64,000 nt of DNA from Acanthosepion esculentum (GCA_964036315.1 OZ038517.1:53720288-53784287), one strand, 5' to 3'; positions 44,817 to 55,939 are shown, counted from the first letter of the stretch. The notes: generated by a model not told the origin, from the letters alone. Numbers and translations: made by a program.

Positions 44817-45520
44817 TGTTTATTTTGACAGTTCCTCACACGAATCAAATATATGAACAGAACGCGAGAAATGAAAAAGGCTTATGTTAATAATCATATC
44901 AGTAAACTTTATTGGCTGTTCAATCTTCCAGATAGTGATTATTCTAAAATTGATTCCTAAATATTTACAGGCAAATTGACTTCGTGAAATGTGTATTAAG
45001 TCCAAAGCACTTTTTTCTTTTTCTCTTAATACAAATACTTTTTGTTTTTGTGATTTGACGTTTGAAGACAAAATGGCCCGAGGTTACGAAATGAGAATGA
45101 AATTCAAAAAGCAATTCTCTGATTTCCTGAAGAAAACAGTAATTGTATCTGACATTCGAGTCTCTCTCGATATAAACACAGTGTTTTTTATGTTGTTTTT
45201 TTTAATGTCCATATGTTTTCTTACGGAATGAGTATCGGAGCGGAAAGCGAATTAGGCGTGCCGTGTTCAATTTCCGCTCGACTTCATTTCGTTCGCTTTG
45301 CATTACTGCTCTTGGAAAGGAAATGAATGCTTCTTGCACCAGTTATGGGTTAAAAAGCCGGTCAGACTGGACTCTCTTGCCCTGAAGCGGTAACCAGTCT
45401 CGGGGTAGGGAAACAAAAGTAACCGGAAGAGCGTTGGTCCCCATCATGCTGTGTTGCTCTGGATACACCACTGCTGCTATGGATGCAGTAAATATGGCAC
45501 CTCTACGGACCTAATAGGTT
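44817..45520. other. Unassigned region
   Basis: An AT-rich part with an 80-codon frame (44989-45231, no domain recognised), then a moderately GC-rich part (45240-45500). Nothing assignable. Confidence 0.35.
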
Positions 45521-45521
45521 A

Positions 45522-45565
<44 letters not shown>

Positions 45566-45580
45566 ACACACACACACACC
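45521..45580. repeat. (CA)n microsatellite
   Basis: About 29 CA units with two CG interruptions. Confidence 0.97.
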
Positions 45581-46194
45581 CTCTTATCTATCAAAGCTTT
45601 ATATTGACATCAAAATAGGTGGATGGCCGTGTTTGCTTGTCTACTGGGGCGGCTAGCCAATGAAGGCGCATGCTCGGGTACATCTGCGTTTGTTCAACAC
45701 CCACAGAGCCCACCTGTGGTTTAGACTGCAACTATGCTGAGCGAGCCTTAGTTATAGTGTCTGGGAGAGACCGTGTTATCTAGCGTGATCAACACTCTGA
45801 AAAAGGCCAGCACGGTCACGACGACTTGTGGCTTCGTTCTAACACATCTATCGACGCCTCCCAAAGAGTTACGTCTACCCAATTTCACTCACAGAGCTTG
45901 GTATGGTTTTCGAGTACCTTCTGTCAAAATTAAGGATTGTTGGAGGGTGTGGGGGGGTATTACTATTTTGTTTAGAATCTTGTAAATATATATTAAAGTA
46001 CATTGTAAATACAAAATGGGGTTAGATTTTTTTTAAATTGCTGTTTTATTTCCCCTCTCCCCAGGCAAAAAAATGTACATATGGGGACTAGTTAGGATTT
46101 CATAGAGACTATGCGGTATTGCGGTAACTGTAGTAACAATGGTAAGTAATCCAAAGAAGGTTCTGTAATGTCATCGATTCTGAATGTCTCACGT
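45581..46194. other. Unassigned region with a degenerate hammerhead-like trace
   Basis: CTCTGAAAAAGGCCAGCACG near 45792 is a heavily decayed version of the CTGAAGAAGGCC motif. No arms or duplications are visible around it. The rest is unassigned. Confidence 0.3.
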
Positions 46195-46600
46195 AACGTG
46201 GATTTCCTGTCTTTTCTACAAATATTTTCATGGGAATTATTCTGATGAGATTTTCACCTCAGTGTCTCGACTGTATGAATTTAATAATGGTACTTGATTG
46301 GCAAATATGTCTCGCCGTTTTACTGTTTCAGCTTGATGCAACTGTATGTTTTATTCTAATATTTTCTTTTCTCGCACTTCTCACCTGTGGAAATCCATTC
46401 CGATTTCTTGCTTCCCTGCCAACTACAATCTTCAAAAATTTAAATGCAACGTCAATCGCCATCTTCTGTCTTCCTGAAAACTGTTCTTTTGTTGTCCTTT
46501 CTCCTCAGTAAAGTCTTCTCATTCTGTTTCACTTTCAGTAATACCTCACTTATGTCTTAGTGACATTATCGCCTTGCTTGTGATGAAATGATTAAAAAAA
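46195..46600 (+). mobile_element. CR1-like LINE 3' tail fragment
   Basis: Frames read FYKYFHGNYSDEIFTSVSRLYEF, FFSRTSHLWKSIPIS and NLQKFKCNVNRHLLSS, followed by an ALLVMK-like end. This matches the end of the CR1-like LINE at 17860-18240. Only the last 100 or so residues are represented. Confidence 0.75.
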
Positions 46601-46879
46601 GAAAATCAACTGACTGCCCGAAAAACAGAAACCTGGGCGTTCATTTTGACTCACCCTGTAGCTTTAGCGAAAATTTAGCTGTTGACGAGATTTAGGATGA
46701 ATCTTTTCGGCATCAGTCCATTTGGAACGATTTTTCTCAGCAATTTCTTGTAAAAGCATTTTAAATCAAGACCGGCAGCAGTCGGGTTCATAGAGACGTT
46801 ATAAACACTACGATCCTTTCTTTATCTACATTACATGTGTTACGCCAGGACTAGATACGGTTTTAAATTCGAATTTGTT

Positions 46880-47040
46880 CTTCTTCTAGACTAGCTGCCA
46901 CCCAAGGCTGAAGTTCTCAGTCTGACCTACTATTTAACCCATAGTCGGGGGATTCATGGCTTCATGTCTTTCCAAAGTGAATTCAATGAAACTCGACTGA
47001 AATGCGAACACGGCTCGCCGTTACACCACCCACACATCCT
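46880..47040 (-). mobile_element. tRNA-derived SINE copy
   Basis: In reverse complement the family blocks appear in order: a head with GTGGTGTAACGG and a B-box-like region, then the GAAAGACATGAAGCC body block, the ATGGGTTAAATAGTAGG block and GGGTGGCAGC. It is full-length but diverged. Confidence 0.7.
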
Positions 47041-47214
47041 CCAATAGAGGGCGTGGCAGCCTTTTTAAAAGATAATAAAAATTTGCAAAAACTGACCGCA
47101 ATTTAAATTTAAAAAGATGTTGCCGGTTGTTTGAGAAAGTTGAAAAAAATCTTAGAATTCAAATTTCATTTTAACAACTTCAGAAAATGGATTCATAGAG
47201 ACGTTGTAAAAGTT

Positions 47215-47320
47215 TTTATTCCCACAGACTGGTTACCACCCAAGGCTCAAGTGGGCAGTCTGTCGTACTATTTAACCCATAGCTAGGGGATTCATGGGCT
47301 CATACCTTTCCAAACGAGAA
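47215..47320 (-). mobile_element. tRNA-derived SINE 3' part
   Basis: In reverse complement: GGAAAGGTATGAGCCCATG, AGCTATGGGTTAAATAG and CTTGGGTGGTAACC. This is the 3' half of the family, about 330 bp from the previous copy in the same orientation. Flanking GGGTTCATAGAGACGTT (46785) and GGATTCATAGAGACGTT (47189) suggest a larger duplicated unit. Confidence 0.65.
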
Positions 47321-47689
47321 AGTTGAGAGTTATATTAAAAAAAAAAATTAAATTTTAGGATTCAAATTTAATTTTAACAACTTCTGAAAATGGATGACAA
47401 AATTCATTTGCAAGAAAAATAATTCTTTATAACCTTCAGAATTAAATATTTTCATAACTGACAGTGAGTGTGAGCGCATTACGTCAAGAAACATCCGAAG
47501 CTCAATGTACCCATTATGACACCCTATCTGATAAGGGCATATCTGGTACATGCAACACATTGTACTACAATCGAGACTTCCATTTGGATGTCATGCATGG
47601 TGCCAAACCCGCTCGGAAATATCTAAAGCTGTTCTTTTCTTTCTTTTCTTTTTTTACCTGTCAGGGATAAAGGCGACATGCTCTGTTAG

Positions 47690-48015
47690 ATGACTGTGGA
47701 ATTTCGGTGCAAGACCTTTCCAAAACAGAAACTATGATCTGGAATTTACATGAAAGCATCATCAAAAAGTTGTGGGGTTAGTAAATATTAGACATTTCAG
47801 ATACCTAGGCATGTAGATCAGCTATAACAAATTAATATAGGAGACAAGCAAATATTGAATATTGAATAAGATACGTCAAAGGTAGATTCGCCCAACACCG
47901 AAAATTATTACAAAACCAAGATATCAACTTGAAAAGTGGATTCGTATTCTTAAATATCCTCGTCAGATCATCACTTTCATATGTGTTGAGTTGTCTCCCC
48001 TTTTTACACAAATGG
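47690..48015 (+). mobile_element. LINE RT fragment (thumb region), part 1
   Basis: Frames read LSKTETMIWNLHES, a decayed RYLGV-like stretch, then KGRFAQHRKLLQNQDINLKSGF and FLNILVRSSLSYV. This is a recognisable post-catalytic RT segment. The copy appears to continue after an inserted block at 48790-49160. A second copy of the same region is at 49435-49760. Confidence 0.65.
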
Positions 48016-48119
48016 ACTCACCCAAGGTATACATATACTACTGCCAGTGAATACCCGGACAGTAGTAGTAGGAATGTAGAGTCGGTCAAGTAGAAGATAG
48101 ATAGAGTCACACAGAGGAG

Positions 48120-48560
48120 GGTAGCACAAGATGCTTTAGTTGTTTGGGGTTTTATGGCATATCAACCACTATGGGTTATTTAATGCCAGATCCAGTATTT
48201 ACTAATTATATCAAAAACGTATAGCTGGAAACATCATTGTTTCAAAAACTGGCAACATCATTGTTTCAAAAACTGGCAACATCATTGTTTCAAAAACGTA
48301 TAGCTGGCAACATCATTGTTTCAAAAACTGGCAACATCGTTGTTTCAAAAACTGGCAACATCATTGTTTCAAAAACGTATAGCTGGCAACATCATTGTTT
48401 CAAAAACGTATAGTTGGCAACATCATTGTTTCAATGTGCTGGAAAAGACCTGGAAGTTCACTATTTTCCCATAGCTGGGACCCCAAGAGGTGCTACCACC
48501 TCGGGTCAGGGTGGACCTGGGAACACCAGCAATTAAGAGGTAGCACAAGAGTCACAGTAA
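48120..48560 (+). repeat. D1-family repeat inserted in the LINE
   Basis: It starts GGCATATCAACCACTATGGG then TTATTTAATGCC, contains the 24/31-bp tandem array, and ends in the D1 core (CATAGCTGGGACCCC, GTGCTACCACCTCGGGTC, GTGGACCTGGGAACACC). It separates the two parts of the LINE. Confidence 0.7.
48219..48436 (+). repeat. 24/31-bp minisatellite with two unit types
   Basis: Eight units of CTGGCAACATCATTGTTTCA plus AAAA follow one another. Four carry an extra CGTATAG, giving 31-bp units; the others are 24 bp. The order is long, short, short, long, short, short, long, long, indicating a higher-order 79-bp unit. Confidence 0.92.
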
Positions 48561-48774
48561 CAAGCACGTAGACTCAGTAAGAAGTCATACAGCGATACGT
48601 CGATATCAAAGACTATATATATATTTTTCTACTAACCCGCATTCCTGGAACTACTAACCGGTATTACCAGTTTGTATTATTACGTTAATACATTTATTTT
48701 CCTATATTGATTCTTGGCGTTTGTTATTATTTGATACCGGATTTCATCCCGGAATCCACAACAATATGGACGCC

Positions 48775-49160
48775 ATGAATGGCGCCAAACCCGTTCAGAA
48801 ATATCTAAACTGTTAGCTGTATACAACAGCCTCCTAAGATCAATGGTGGAAAAAGGCTTTGAGCGATTAATGCCTAATAGTCTTAGCAGAGTTTATCCCT
48901 TTTTGAAAAGTGTGGAGTGGCGCTACAGATTTAGTGTACCAAATAACAGAAACTACATCACTTGAGGATTACCAACAACGGCCACAACTAAAATGGATAT
49001 GGATAGCACATGTAATTCAAAGAGAAAATAATAACATAATCATGATTTTAACATTGCACACCACTAACATTAGAAAGCCGTCCCCCCCCCCAATCAATAC
49101 TTGAAAGAGGAAATTAAAGTTCCGGTCTATTTAATCTCTTCCCAGATTATTTCTTTTGCA
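48775..49160 (+). mobile_element. LINE RT fragment (C-terminal region), part 2
   Basis: Frames read SLLRSMVEKGFERLMPNSLSRVYP and ETTSLEDYQQRPQLKWIWIAHVIQRENNNIIMILT, the C-terminal region of the same LINE type as 47690-48015. It ends in a C-run at 49083 and a PPPPI frame remnant. Confidence 0.65.
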
Positions 49161-49434
49161 TTTACAAACACAAATGTGATGTGATGGGCATTGACCATTT
49201 CAGCCTCTCATTCAACATCCAATTCCGCATTCTAAATGAGTCGACGAACAGAAGACAGCGATCCCACTTCCTCTCCCGAGGACAATATATTGATGATTAA
49301 GGGGGGAGGAACAATGCTGATGACATAGGTGTACATATTTAGGCTAAGAATGATCTTGAACAGAAAATCATCCTTTACCAAGTTCTGTAATTGAAATGAA
49401 AGCAATGATGGCACTTTCTTTGAATCCATCATAA
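49161..49434. other. Unassigned spacer
   Basis: Nothing recognised between two LINE fragments. Confidence 0.4.
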
Positions 49435-49770
49435 AAAATTCTGATGTCCAATATTAGACATTTCTATACGAATACTAAACACTTGAGATATCTCAGCGTA
49501 GGAATAAGTTATAACAAATTAAGTATAGGAAACAAGGTAATTGAATACAGAATAAGCTACGTCAGAGGTAGTTTCGGCCAACACCACAAGTTATAAAGAA
49601 TCAAAAACATCAACTTGACAATTCGAGTCACGTTCTTAAATATCCTCGTCAAATCGAGACTTTTATATGGATGTCATGCATAGCGCTAAACACGTTCAGA
49701 AATATCTAAACTGTGACATCAACAGAGCTTACAGAAGAAATATTCAGAATCTACCGACCTTTCGACCCTC
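49435..49770 (+). mobile_element. LINE RT fragment, second copy of 47690-48015
   Basis: It reads LRYLSVGISYNKLSIGNKVIEYRISYVRGSFGQHHKL and LTIRVTFLNILVKSRLLYGCHA. It is less decayed than the first copy through the RT thumb, then stops and shifts appear. Confidence 0.72.
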
Positions 49771-49939
49771 AGAACGCATGAGGGTATGCAAACTACTAAC
49801 TTCCCTCCCCGATGTTATTAAATGAATGGAAGATTTCCATAAGAGCTGTATTATTATCCTTATTATTATTATTATTATTATCATTTTTATTTCCTTTGAT
49901 ATCTGCCGTTTACAGGGACCTAATAGTAGAAATGGTATC

Positions 49940-50500
49940 ATGACACTTTCCACTGCAAAAAAAAAAAAAATTACATAGATAAAGCCCTTCGTAAAGTGTG
50001 GGCTGTACTTGTCAGAATAATTTTTTGTATCTCTTTGAGGCATGGACTTCCAGGGATCCCTTCAATTAGTCTACTGGAATCTTTTCCAACCAATCCTAAG
50101 GCTCCAACTACAACAGGGATTGTTGATGTTCCCATGTGTCACATTTTTGAGATTTCTATTTCAAGATCCTTGTATTTTGACAGCTTTTCGAATATCTTCA
50201 AAGATACATTGCAGTCTGCAGGGACTGCCATATCAATAAGGAGGCATTTTTTGTTTGTGGTCTTTAATAACAATGTCTGGGCGGTTGGCTTTTTTTATTG
50301 TTCTGTCAGTGTGTATTGTGTAGTCCCATAGAATTGTAACAGGTCCTATCTCCGTAACCGGGTCTAGGTGGTGTTCTACCAGTTGCTTTCAGTTTCCTTC
50401 CCGTAGAAGTTGCAAATTTTCCAGTGCAGATATTGGCACACTCTGTCATGCTGGTTTTTATATTCAGCGGGTGCCAATATCGTGCAACCTGATACAAGAT
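49940..50500 (-). mobile_element. LINE C-terminal domain (endonuclease-like)
   Basis: On the minus strand: ILAPAEYKNQHDRVCQYLHWKICNFYGKET (about 50480-50400), then CLLIDMAVPADCNVSLKIFEKLSKYKDLEIEISKMWHM (50255-50140). It continues with IPVVVGALGLVGKDSSRLIEGIPG and CLKEIQKIILTSTAHTLRRALS (50120-49995). This conserved C-terminal domain is common in RLE-type LINEs of invertebrates; the LLIDM...KYKDLEIE pattern resembles a PD-(D/E)XK nuclease core. The RT part is missing. Confidence 0.8.
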
Positions 50501-50515
50501 GATCAATGTCCAGCC

Positions 50516-50516
<1 letters not shown>

Positions 50517-50549
<33 letters not shown>

Positions 50550-50660
50550 TTCATTATTATTATTATTATTATTTTCATTATTATTATAATTTGTATTATT
50601 ATTATTATTTGTATTATTATTTTTATTATCATTATAATTTTTTTTTCATTATTATTATTA

Positions 50661-50693
<33 letters not shown>

Positions 50694-50735
50694 AATTTTT
50701 ATTATTATTATTGTTATTATTATTATTATTATGTT
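50517..50735. repeat. (ATT)n microsatellite
   Basis: A long, mildly interrupted ATT tract of about 70 units. Poly-Tyr and poly-Ile frames over it are artefacts. Confidence 0.97.
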
Positions 50736-50957
50736 TTAACGATTCTGGATTGATACAATTTTTCCCGGTGTTGGGTTAACCTAATAGTCTAACCTGTTCT
50801 CGTCCCACTGCCCATGTTTCGGGATATCTCACATAGTTCTTACTTTTACTACTACTTGGTTATTGCAACTTAGCATATGCTACGGGCTTCACATTTTCGA
50901 GGGTCAGTCATTACATAGTTTGAAACTGTCCGGTGAACTCGGCATCTTACACTCTAG

Positions 50958-50959
<2 letters not shown>

Positions 50960-51036
<77 letters not shown>
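50960..51036. repeat. (TA)n microsatellite
   Basis: About 38 TA units. Confidence 0.98.
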
Positions 51037-51037
<1 letters not shown>

Positions 51038-51263
51038 CATAATGAGAAGCCACGGTTAGATTTACGTTAGAAATATTCAAAGACAGTTGCATTCCATATC
51101 ACGTGACGTCCGCGACGGACGCTACTTAATGTAAAACTTCTGAAAACAGTCATTTCTGACGAAAGATCGGGGCTGATCTGAAATATCAAATATATAAAAT
51201 ATAAATAAATACTTTCACAAAAAAAACATTCAATTTTTTTTAATTTGCAACTTTTCAGTTGTT

Positions 51264-51269
<6 letters not shown>
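51037..51269. other. Unassigned spacer
   Basis: Nothing recognised. Confidence 0.4.

Positions 51270-51332
<63 letters not shown>
51270..51332. repeat. (TA)n microsatellite
   Basis: About 31 TA units. Confidence 0.98.
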
Positions 51333-51335
<3 letters not shown>

Positions 51336-52109
51336 ACAGTTCATTATTAATTATTCATCAGTTCTGGTAATCTTATATCGATGTTGTTAACGCTACTCAA
51401 ATATATCATTAGAATCATGAGCCTCATATTTGGAGGGTTTGTTTGTTATGTTAATAGAACAGGTCCGGTGCATACTATCCCTGAAATCCTCCGACCAGGA
51501 ATGGAGGTAAGCCTGATTGCGGGGCCCCGGGCAGTACTTTGTGACCCTTGCTATCTTAACATTTGCTTATCTTCTATACCTACATTTATATACGTTCCAA
51601 ATTAAACTGAGCACAATTGACTATTAAAGGATGACACATTTTTGCGGATTTTGACGCCACTCTGGGGTCGGGTTTTTTTTTTCTCGTCCAAATCTGCGGA
51701 TTTATTTTGCTTGTTCTATGTCTCGAGAAAAAAATTATAAAATTCACTGTCTTTTATCCATGATGTTGAATGTCTCGAAAAAACATTGTTGATTTATTTA
51801 AGACGAAATGAACTATTATGACAGTGTATTAAATTTTCGATTTTTCTAGTTGAATTCTTCGCCTATATTGTATATCATCCATTATTGTACATAATTAGGT
51901 TACAATAAAAATTTTATTTTATATGAATATGGAAGGGGGCTCCATATCATAGATTCGGTGAGGGCCTACAAGACCCTTACACCGGTACTGTGACAGAAAT
52001 TAAATATTTACCTGTTTTATAAGTTCTATCACCATGTTAGTATTGCCTTTTATAAATTCTATCACCATATTTTACGATTTAACATTCATGTGGATTTTTA
52101 TAATTTAAG
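51333..52109. other. Unassigned region
   Basis: A 74-codon frame at 51381-51605 shows no domain. A short duplicated segment (TTATAAGTTCTATCACCAT and TTATAAATTCTATCACCAT at 52018 and 52051) is the only structure seen. Confidence 0.35.
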
Positions 52110-52250
52110 GCCCCTACACAGTGGGCTCCAAGCACTGCAACACCGACGGAAGAAGTATGTGGACCGCAAGGGGGACTATGTTGAAAAATAGACCTCATCT
52201 GGTCGCATTCTATGAGAGGTCAGCCTGTAAACTTTTCAGCCGACCCTCCT
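52110..52250 (+). mobile_element. mariner transposase C-terminal fragment
   Basis: One frame reads GLQALQHRRKKYVDRKGDYVEK-like sequence ending in a stop, the standard mariner C terminus (LQALQHRWKKCVDRRGDYVEK pattern). It continues into mariner 3' UTR-like sequence. It corresponds to 10670-10790 of the other mariner remnant. Confidence 0.8.
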
Positions 52251-52564
52251 ATATGCTCCAGGCCCGCACGAGTTTAACCCGGCCCTGCCTTCATCGCTAT
52301 TATTGATTTCAATTTCGATGGAAATCCAATGAAATAGTAAATATATAAGACAATTAAAAAAGAAAAAACTCACGTTTTATTACGTTTCTCTGATCAAAAT
52401 GCGTCAACAGAAAAATCGATTTTATTTCAATCAAATCTCGATTGGCGAGGCTGAACGTGATTCCCGTTAGACAAAAGAACGCTGGACTTTCTTTTTTTTT
52501 TTACTTTAACTATATTTTTTTTGACATTACATTTTAACGATAATGTTTTAATGATAGCATTTTA

Positions 52565-52818
52565 ATGATAACTAATTTCGTGGTAATTGTTCTGATGAGC
52601 TTTTTCTCTTTGCTAACTAAACTTACTAGATTGGCGGGAAGATCTCATCATTTTAGAGTTGAAATGGCTAGACGTAACCGTACGTTCGATGTTAACAGTT
52701 TCTTCTCTCACACTTCTCACTTGTGGAAATCTTTTCCGGTTACTTCCTTCCCAGTCAAGTTTGATCTTCAAAAATTTATATTCAATGTCAATCGTTACCT
52801 TCTCCCTTTTTAATTCTT

Positions 52819-52900
<82 letters not shown>

Positions 52901-52960
52901 ATTCTCTAACACTTAGTGACTCCTTGGGTCTTAGATGCTTTATTGCCTTGCTTGGGGTGA
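52565..52960 (+). mobile_element. CR1-like LINE 3' tail fragment with (CT)n expansion
   Basis: VIVLMSFFSLLTKLT, RRNRTFDVNSFFSHTSHLWKSFPVTSFPV and LQKFIFNVNRYLLPF match the tail of the CR1-like LINE. After the stop, a (CT)n tract of about 40 units (52818-52897) interrupts the 3' region before an ALLGVK-like end. Confidence 0.75.
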
Positions 52961-53035
52961 AAATATATTCATTTCTTTGTATATATATATATAGACAGCG
53001 CTATCCAGAGGATATATATATATATATATTTAAAG

Positions 53036-53052
<17 letters not shown>

Positions 53053-53093
<41 letters not shown>

Positions 53094-53212
53094 GAGAGAT
53101 AGAGAGGGAGATAGGGAGAGAAGGAGAGAGAGGGAGAGAGAGAGGGAGAGAGAGATGGAGAGAGAGATGGAGAGAGAGAAGGAAAGAGAGAGAGAGGGGG
53201 GAGAGAGAGAGA
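53053..53212. repeat. (GA)n-rich low-complexity tract
   Basis: Purine-rich GAGAGA with G and AT interruptions, preceded by (TA)n patches at 52980-53052. The 151-codon frame over it is an artefact. Confidence 0.95.
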
Positions 53213-53221
53213 GTACCCTCC

Positions 53222-53412
53222 GGATAGCGCTGTGGTGTAATGGATATGGACTCGGAATGAGAAAGCGGGTTCGTTACATTTGCTTACACGCAAATACCCT
53301 TTGGAAAGACGTGAATACATCTCTTCTACACACCCTCCCCCGCTATGAATTGAATAACGGGACAGACTGGGTCCTATAGCTTTGGTTGTCAACCAGTCTA
53401 CCGCAGAAAGAA
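53222..53412 (+). mobile_element. tRNA-derived SINE copy, near full length
   Basis: Head GCTGTGGTGTAATGGATATGG (A-box-like) with AAGCGGGTTCGTTAC (B-box-like), body TTGCTTACACGCAAATACCC and GGAAAGACGTGAATACATC, then TGAATTGAATAACGGGACAG and TTGGTTGTCAACCAGTCT. It shows that the family head is a GTGGTGTAATGG-type tRNA-derived sequence, like the tRNA-like units at 60440-61135. Confidence 0.75.
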
Positions 53413-53629
53413 ACGGCAGCCTACTGCGGGAATATCTTCTGCTTAGTCATGAATCGAAAGAGACATGATCGCCCAAGCGTCTATCGCGTATGGCACTTAA
53501 CTGACTGTATTCTCTAGATTTTAAGATATGTGATACGAACAATTTTCAAACAAATGAAGGTATAAATAAAAACGGATTTCATTATTTCCACTATTTACAT
53601 TTTGAATTATTGTTGTTGTCATTACATTT

Positions 53630-54130
53630 CAGTCGTTGTTTACCCACTTTATTTAATCTACCGGGGTTGGCTGTTCTCGTTCCACTGCCCATGTCTCGGG
53701 ATATCTCGTCTAATTCTCATTTTAGTAATGCTCCGTTATGCTTGACTGTTTTCCCTGAGTACAAGTGTACACTGCTTGGTTAGAGGATTGAACACGCTAT
53801 AACTATGTCCCTAGATACACGTACATAGCTTTAATCCACAAGGCTATCATGTACTTGGACCCAGTGAAAACGGTCGAGCAGTGCTAAAAATAAGAACTAG
53901 TCGAGATATCCCTGGAGAGGAGTAGTGGACGAGACCAGTCTACACTCAGAGAGTAAATAAAAGGTCCAGTCCAATATTCACTGTAGGTTAAACCAGATCC
54001 GCATACGCCTGAAGAAGGCCGAAGGGCACAACGACTAAGATGTGATAACAACAACAAAGATGAGGATAATAGTCTGAATATAAATAATACAAATAATGAT
54101 AACTTCTCATCCCAGAAATTCAAACAAAAC
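53630..54130 (+). mobile_element. Single decayed arm of the Penelope-type element
   Basis: It contains a tRNA-like inverted trace (53785-53850), an equivalent of the ACCAGTCTAC region (53935), a decayed ribozyme-like motif (54009-54040), ACAAAGATGAGGATAATAGTC matching both inverted elements, and a tail-like CAGAAATTCAAACAAA (54113). No inverted partner arm is seen. The 5' half (CACTGCCCATGTCTCGGGAT, 53679) also occurs at 50806. Confidence 0.5.
54009..54040 (+). ncRNA. Decayed hammerhead-like motif
   Basis: CTGAAGA and AGGCCGAAGG remain, but GAAAC has become CTAAGA-like sequence, so catalysis is not expected. Confidence 0.3.
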
Positions 54131-54175
54131 CTGATTTGTTATTAGTAAAAAATCTAATTTTAAAAACGATACAAT

Positions 54176-55259
54176 TAAAGTTAAAAGCGTGGTGATTAGA
54201 ATTGGAATAAAACTTAAACATATGATGAAAGTGAATTCAAACATTTTTTTTTTATTCTTGAGAATTTACAACCAAAATATTAAACGCCATTTATTAGATT
54301 GTTTGTTTACAAGATTAATTTTATATTTGCAACATACTAAAAACTAATACAATAGTATTAAGACTTGTCGGAGTTAGCTCCTCCTCAGTTTCCTTAATCT
54401 TTCAAAAGGGGTCTCTCACCCCTGGCTATAAATACTGGCTGACCCTTCGCCTCTCCCTCTTTTCCGACTCAGGCCTTGGGCCGCCACCTCGCGTGGATTT
54501 GAGGTAAAATCTCTCTTTTTCGACTTAGGTCTTGGGCCGCCACCTCGCACGGAGGCCAGGTAAAATCTCTCTTTTTCCACTTACACCAATATGTGACCTC
54601 TCACAGATACAGCGTTTCCCAAATTCTGGGATCGCGCTAAGAACAATACACGTACGTACGAACACTTACAACACACGCACATAATTTCTCCATACAAACT
54701 CTACGTAAATGTCCATGTCTTTGTTTAACTCGTTATTAATATATATTTGTTTACCCATGTATATCGGTCTTGTTTGTTTTCTTTGTCTTCTTTGGACTTA
54801 ATTAAAGTCCGACATTCGCATGAAGCTGGACCCGCCAGCAGGAAAGTTTAACCTTCTGATATCTCTTCACATCTTCACCCCGCACGGCCCGCTACAGACT
54901 AATGCAATATTTATCATTTAGTAATTTGTAAAGAAATAAATGTGAAAAAAAAACATTTTAAAATGTGAACCAACCATAAGAAAATCTTTATTATTTACCA
55001 TTTTATAAAGTTTGAATTAATATGAAATTAGCCGAAATTTTTACCAACCATCCCAATAAACAATCTAATAAATAAATAGGGTTTATTATTTTTGTTGTCA
55101 ATTCTCAAAAACAACAAAAAATGTATAAATTCACTTTCATATGTTTAGGTTGTATTAAAATTCTAATCATCGCTTTTTAAAACAATAAACATTGCCGAAG
55201 AGTGAACGTAGTTAAAAAATAAAAATAAAAAAGCGGTGTAATGGGAAAAACGTCCTTTT
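54176..55259. mobile_element. Long-TIR DNA transposon copy split by a solo LTR
   Basis: Left part (54180-54365: GTGGTGATTAGAATTGG, AAACTTAAACATATGATG) and right part (54897-55259: AAAATGTGAACCAACC, GTTGTATTAAAATTCTAATC, AACAATAAACATTGCCG, AGCGGTGTAATGGG) match the element at 34521-35709. The solo LTR interrupts it at 54366. The outermost left terminus is missing. Confidence 0.72.
54366..54896 (+). mobile_element. Solo LTR, copy 2
   Basis: TGTCGGAGTTAGCTCC ... GCCCGCTACA is flanked by the 4-bp duplication GACT (54362-54365 and 54897-54900), inside the long-TIR transposon. It is 55 bp longer than the copy at 37220, mainly through a tandem duplication of a roughly 60-bp GGCCGCCACCTCGC ... TCTCTTTTT block. 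A TATAAATACTGGC promoter-like element is at about 54427. Confidence 0.88.
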
Positions 55260-55643
55260 GGCACTACGTTCTCTTGTCGGCACGTTTGTCGAAGATTGCC
55301 TAAAATTCGTTTTTTTTTTATGACAATGTTATAATTTTCATATATTTACTACTAGTAGTTAGATCCATGGAGATTGTTTCGTTGGCAGGTTGATACTTGA
55401 CATATCGCCTGTATATATTGTAAGAATTCATGAAATAATTTGAAATAAATCTCGTATATATGCGGTGATAGGTAGTTGTGGCGATAACAGATAAACACAG
55501 ATATTTTTTTTCAATAATTAATCAGTCGAAATGAAGTAAATTTTGTAAAACTTTTCCAAAAAGTATCAGCAGCATAATTAATAGTCCAGTTTTATCGCCA
55601 TCTCCGAAAGAAAAGATAATTCATCCTGGATAACTTCGAAACA
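55260..55643. other. 3' flank of the alkaline phosphatase gene
   Basis: Presumed 3' UTR and downstream sequence of the minus-strand gene. On that strand an AATTATTAATAAA-like A/T-rich context is present, but no clear poly(A) signal was singled out. Otherwise unassigned. Confidence 0.4.
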
Positions 55644-55939
55644 TTAAACAAACTGACGCAGAGCGATGCCGATATAAGCCCAAATAAGTGCTAAGTAATA
55701 CCACGTGTATGTTATACTGATGAAACCACTACTGTTGGTCAAACCTGCGCAGTGAGCAGAAGTTTTCCCCAATTGACTAATGCAGGCGGCATAGGCCATA
55801 ACGTGAGGGATGTAATTTTGCTCATGCACGCCCTGATATAAATGACTCCAAGGACCAATGGCGTAGACTGCCACATCTTCACCGCTGTGGGTCCCGTATT
55901 CCATTGGGACTGCCGACTGTTGTAAATAGTCATTGCTCT
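55644..55939 (-). CDS. Alkaline phosphatase terminal exon
   Basis: Acceptor TTTCAG at 55940; the exon reads [24 protein letters not shown] ... and stops at 55644. It encodes the metal-ligand His in THSGED, the conserved [14 protein letters not shown] block, and a C-terminal [19 protein letters not shown] hydrophobic segment preceded by NSSG, a plausible GPI omega-site region. The 64-codon frame starting at 55933 is out of frame with the gene. Confidence 0.95.

Noticed and set aside
50471..50753. Tyr- and Ile-rich ORFs
   Set aside because: They translate the (ATT)n microsatellite.
52613..53392. Arg-Glu and Leu-Ser repeat ORFs
   Set aside because: They translate (CT)n and (GA)n tracts.
55739..55933. 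64-codon minus-strand ORF starting near the terminal exon boundary
   Set aside because: It is out of frame with the alkaline phosphatase reading frame, which is fixed by exon phases and family motifs.
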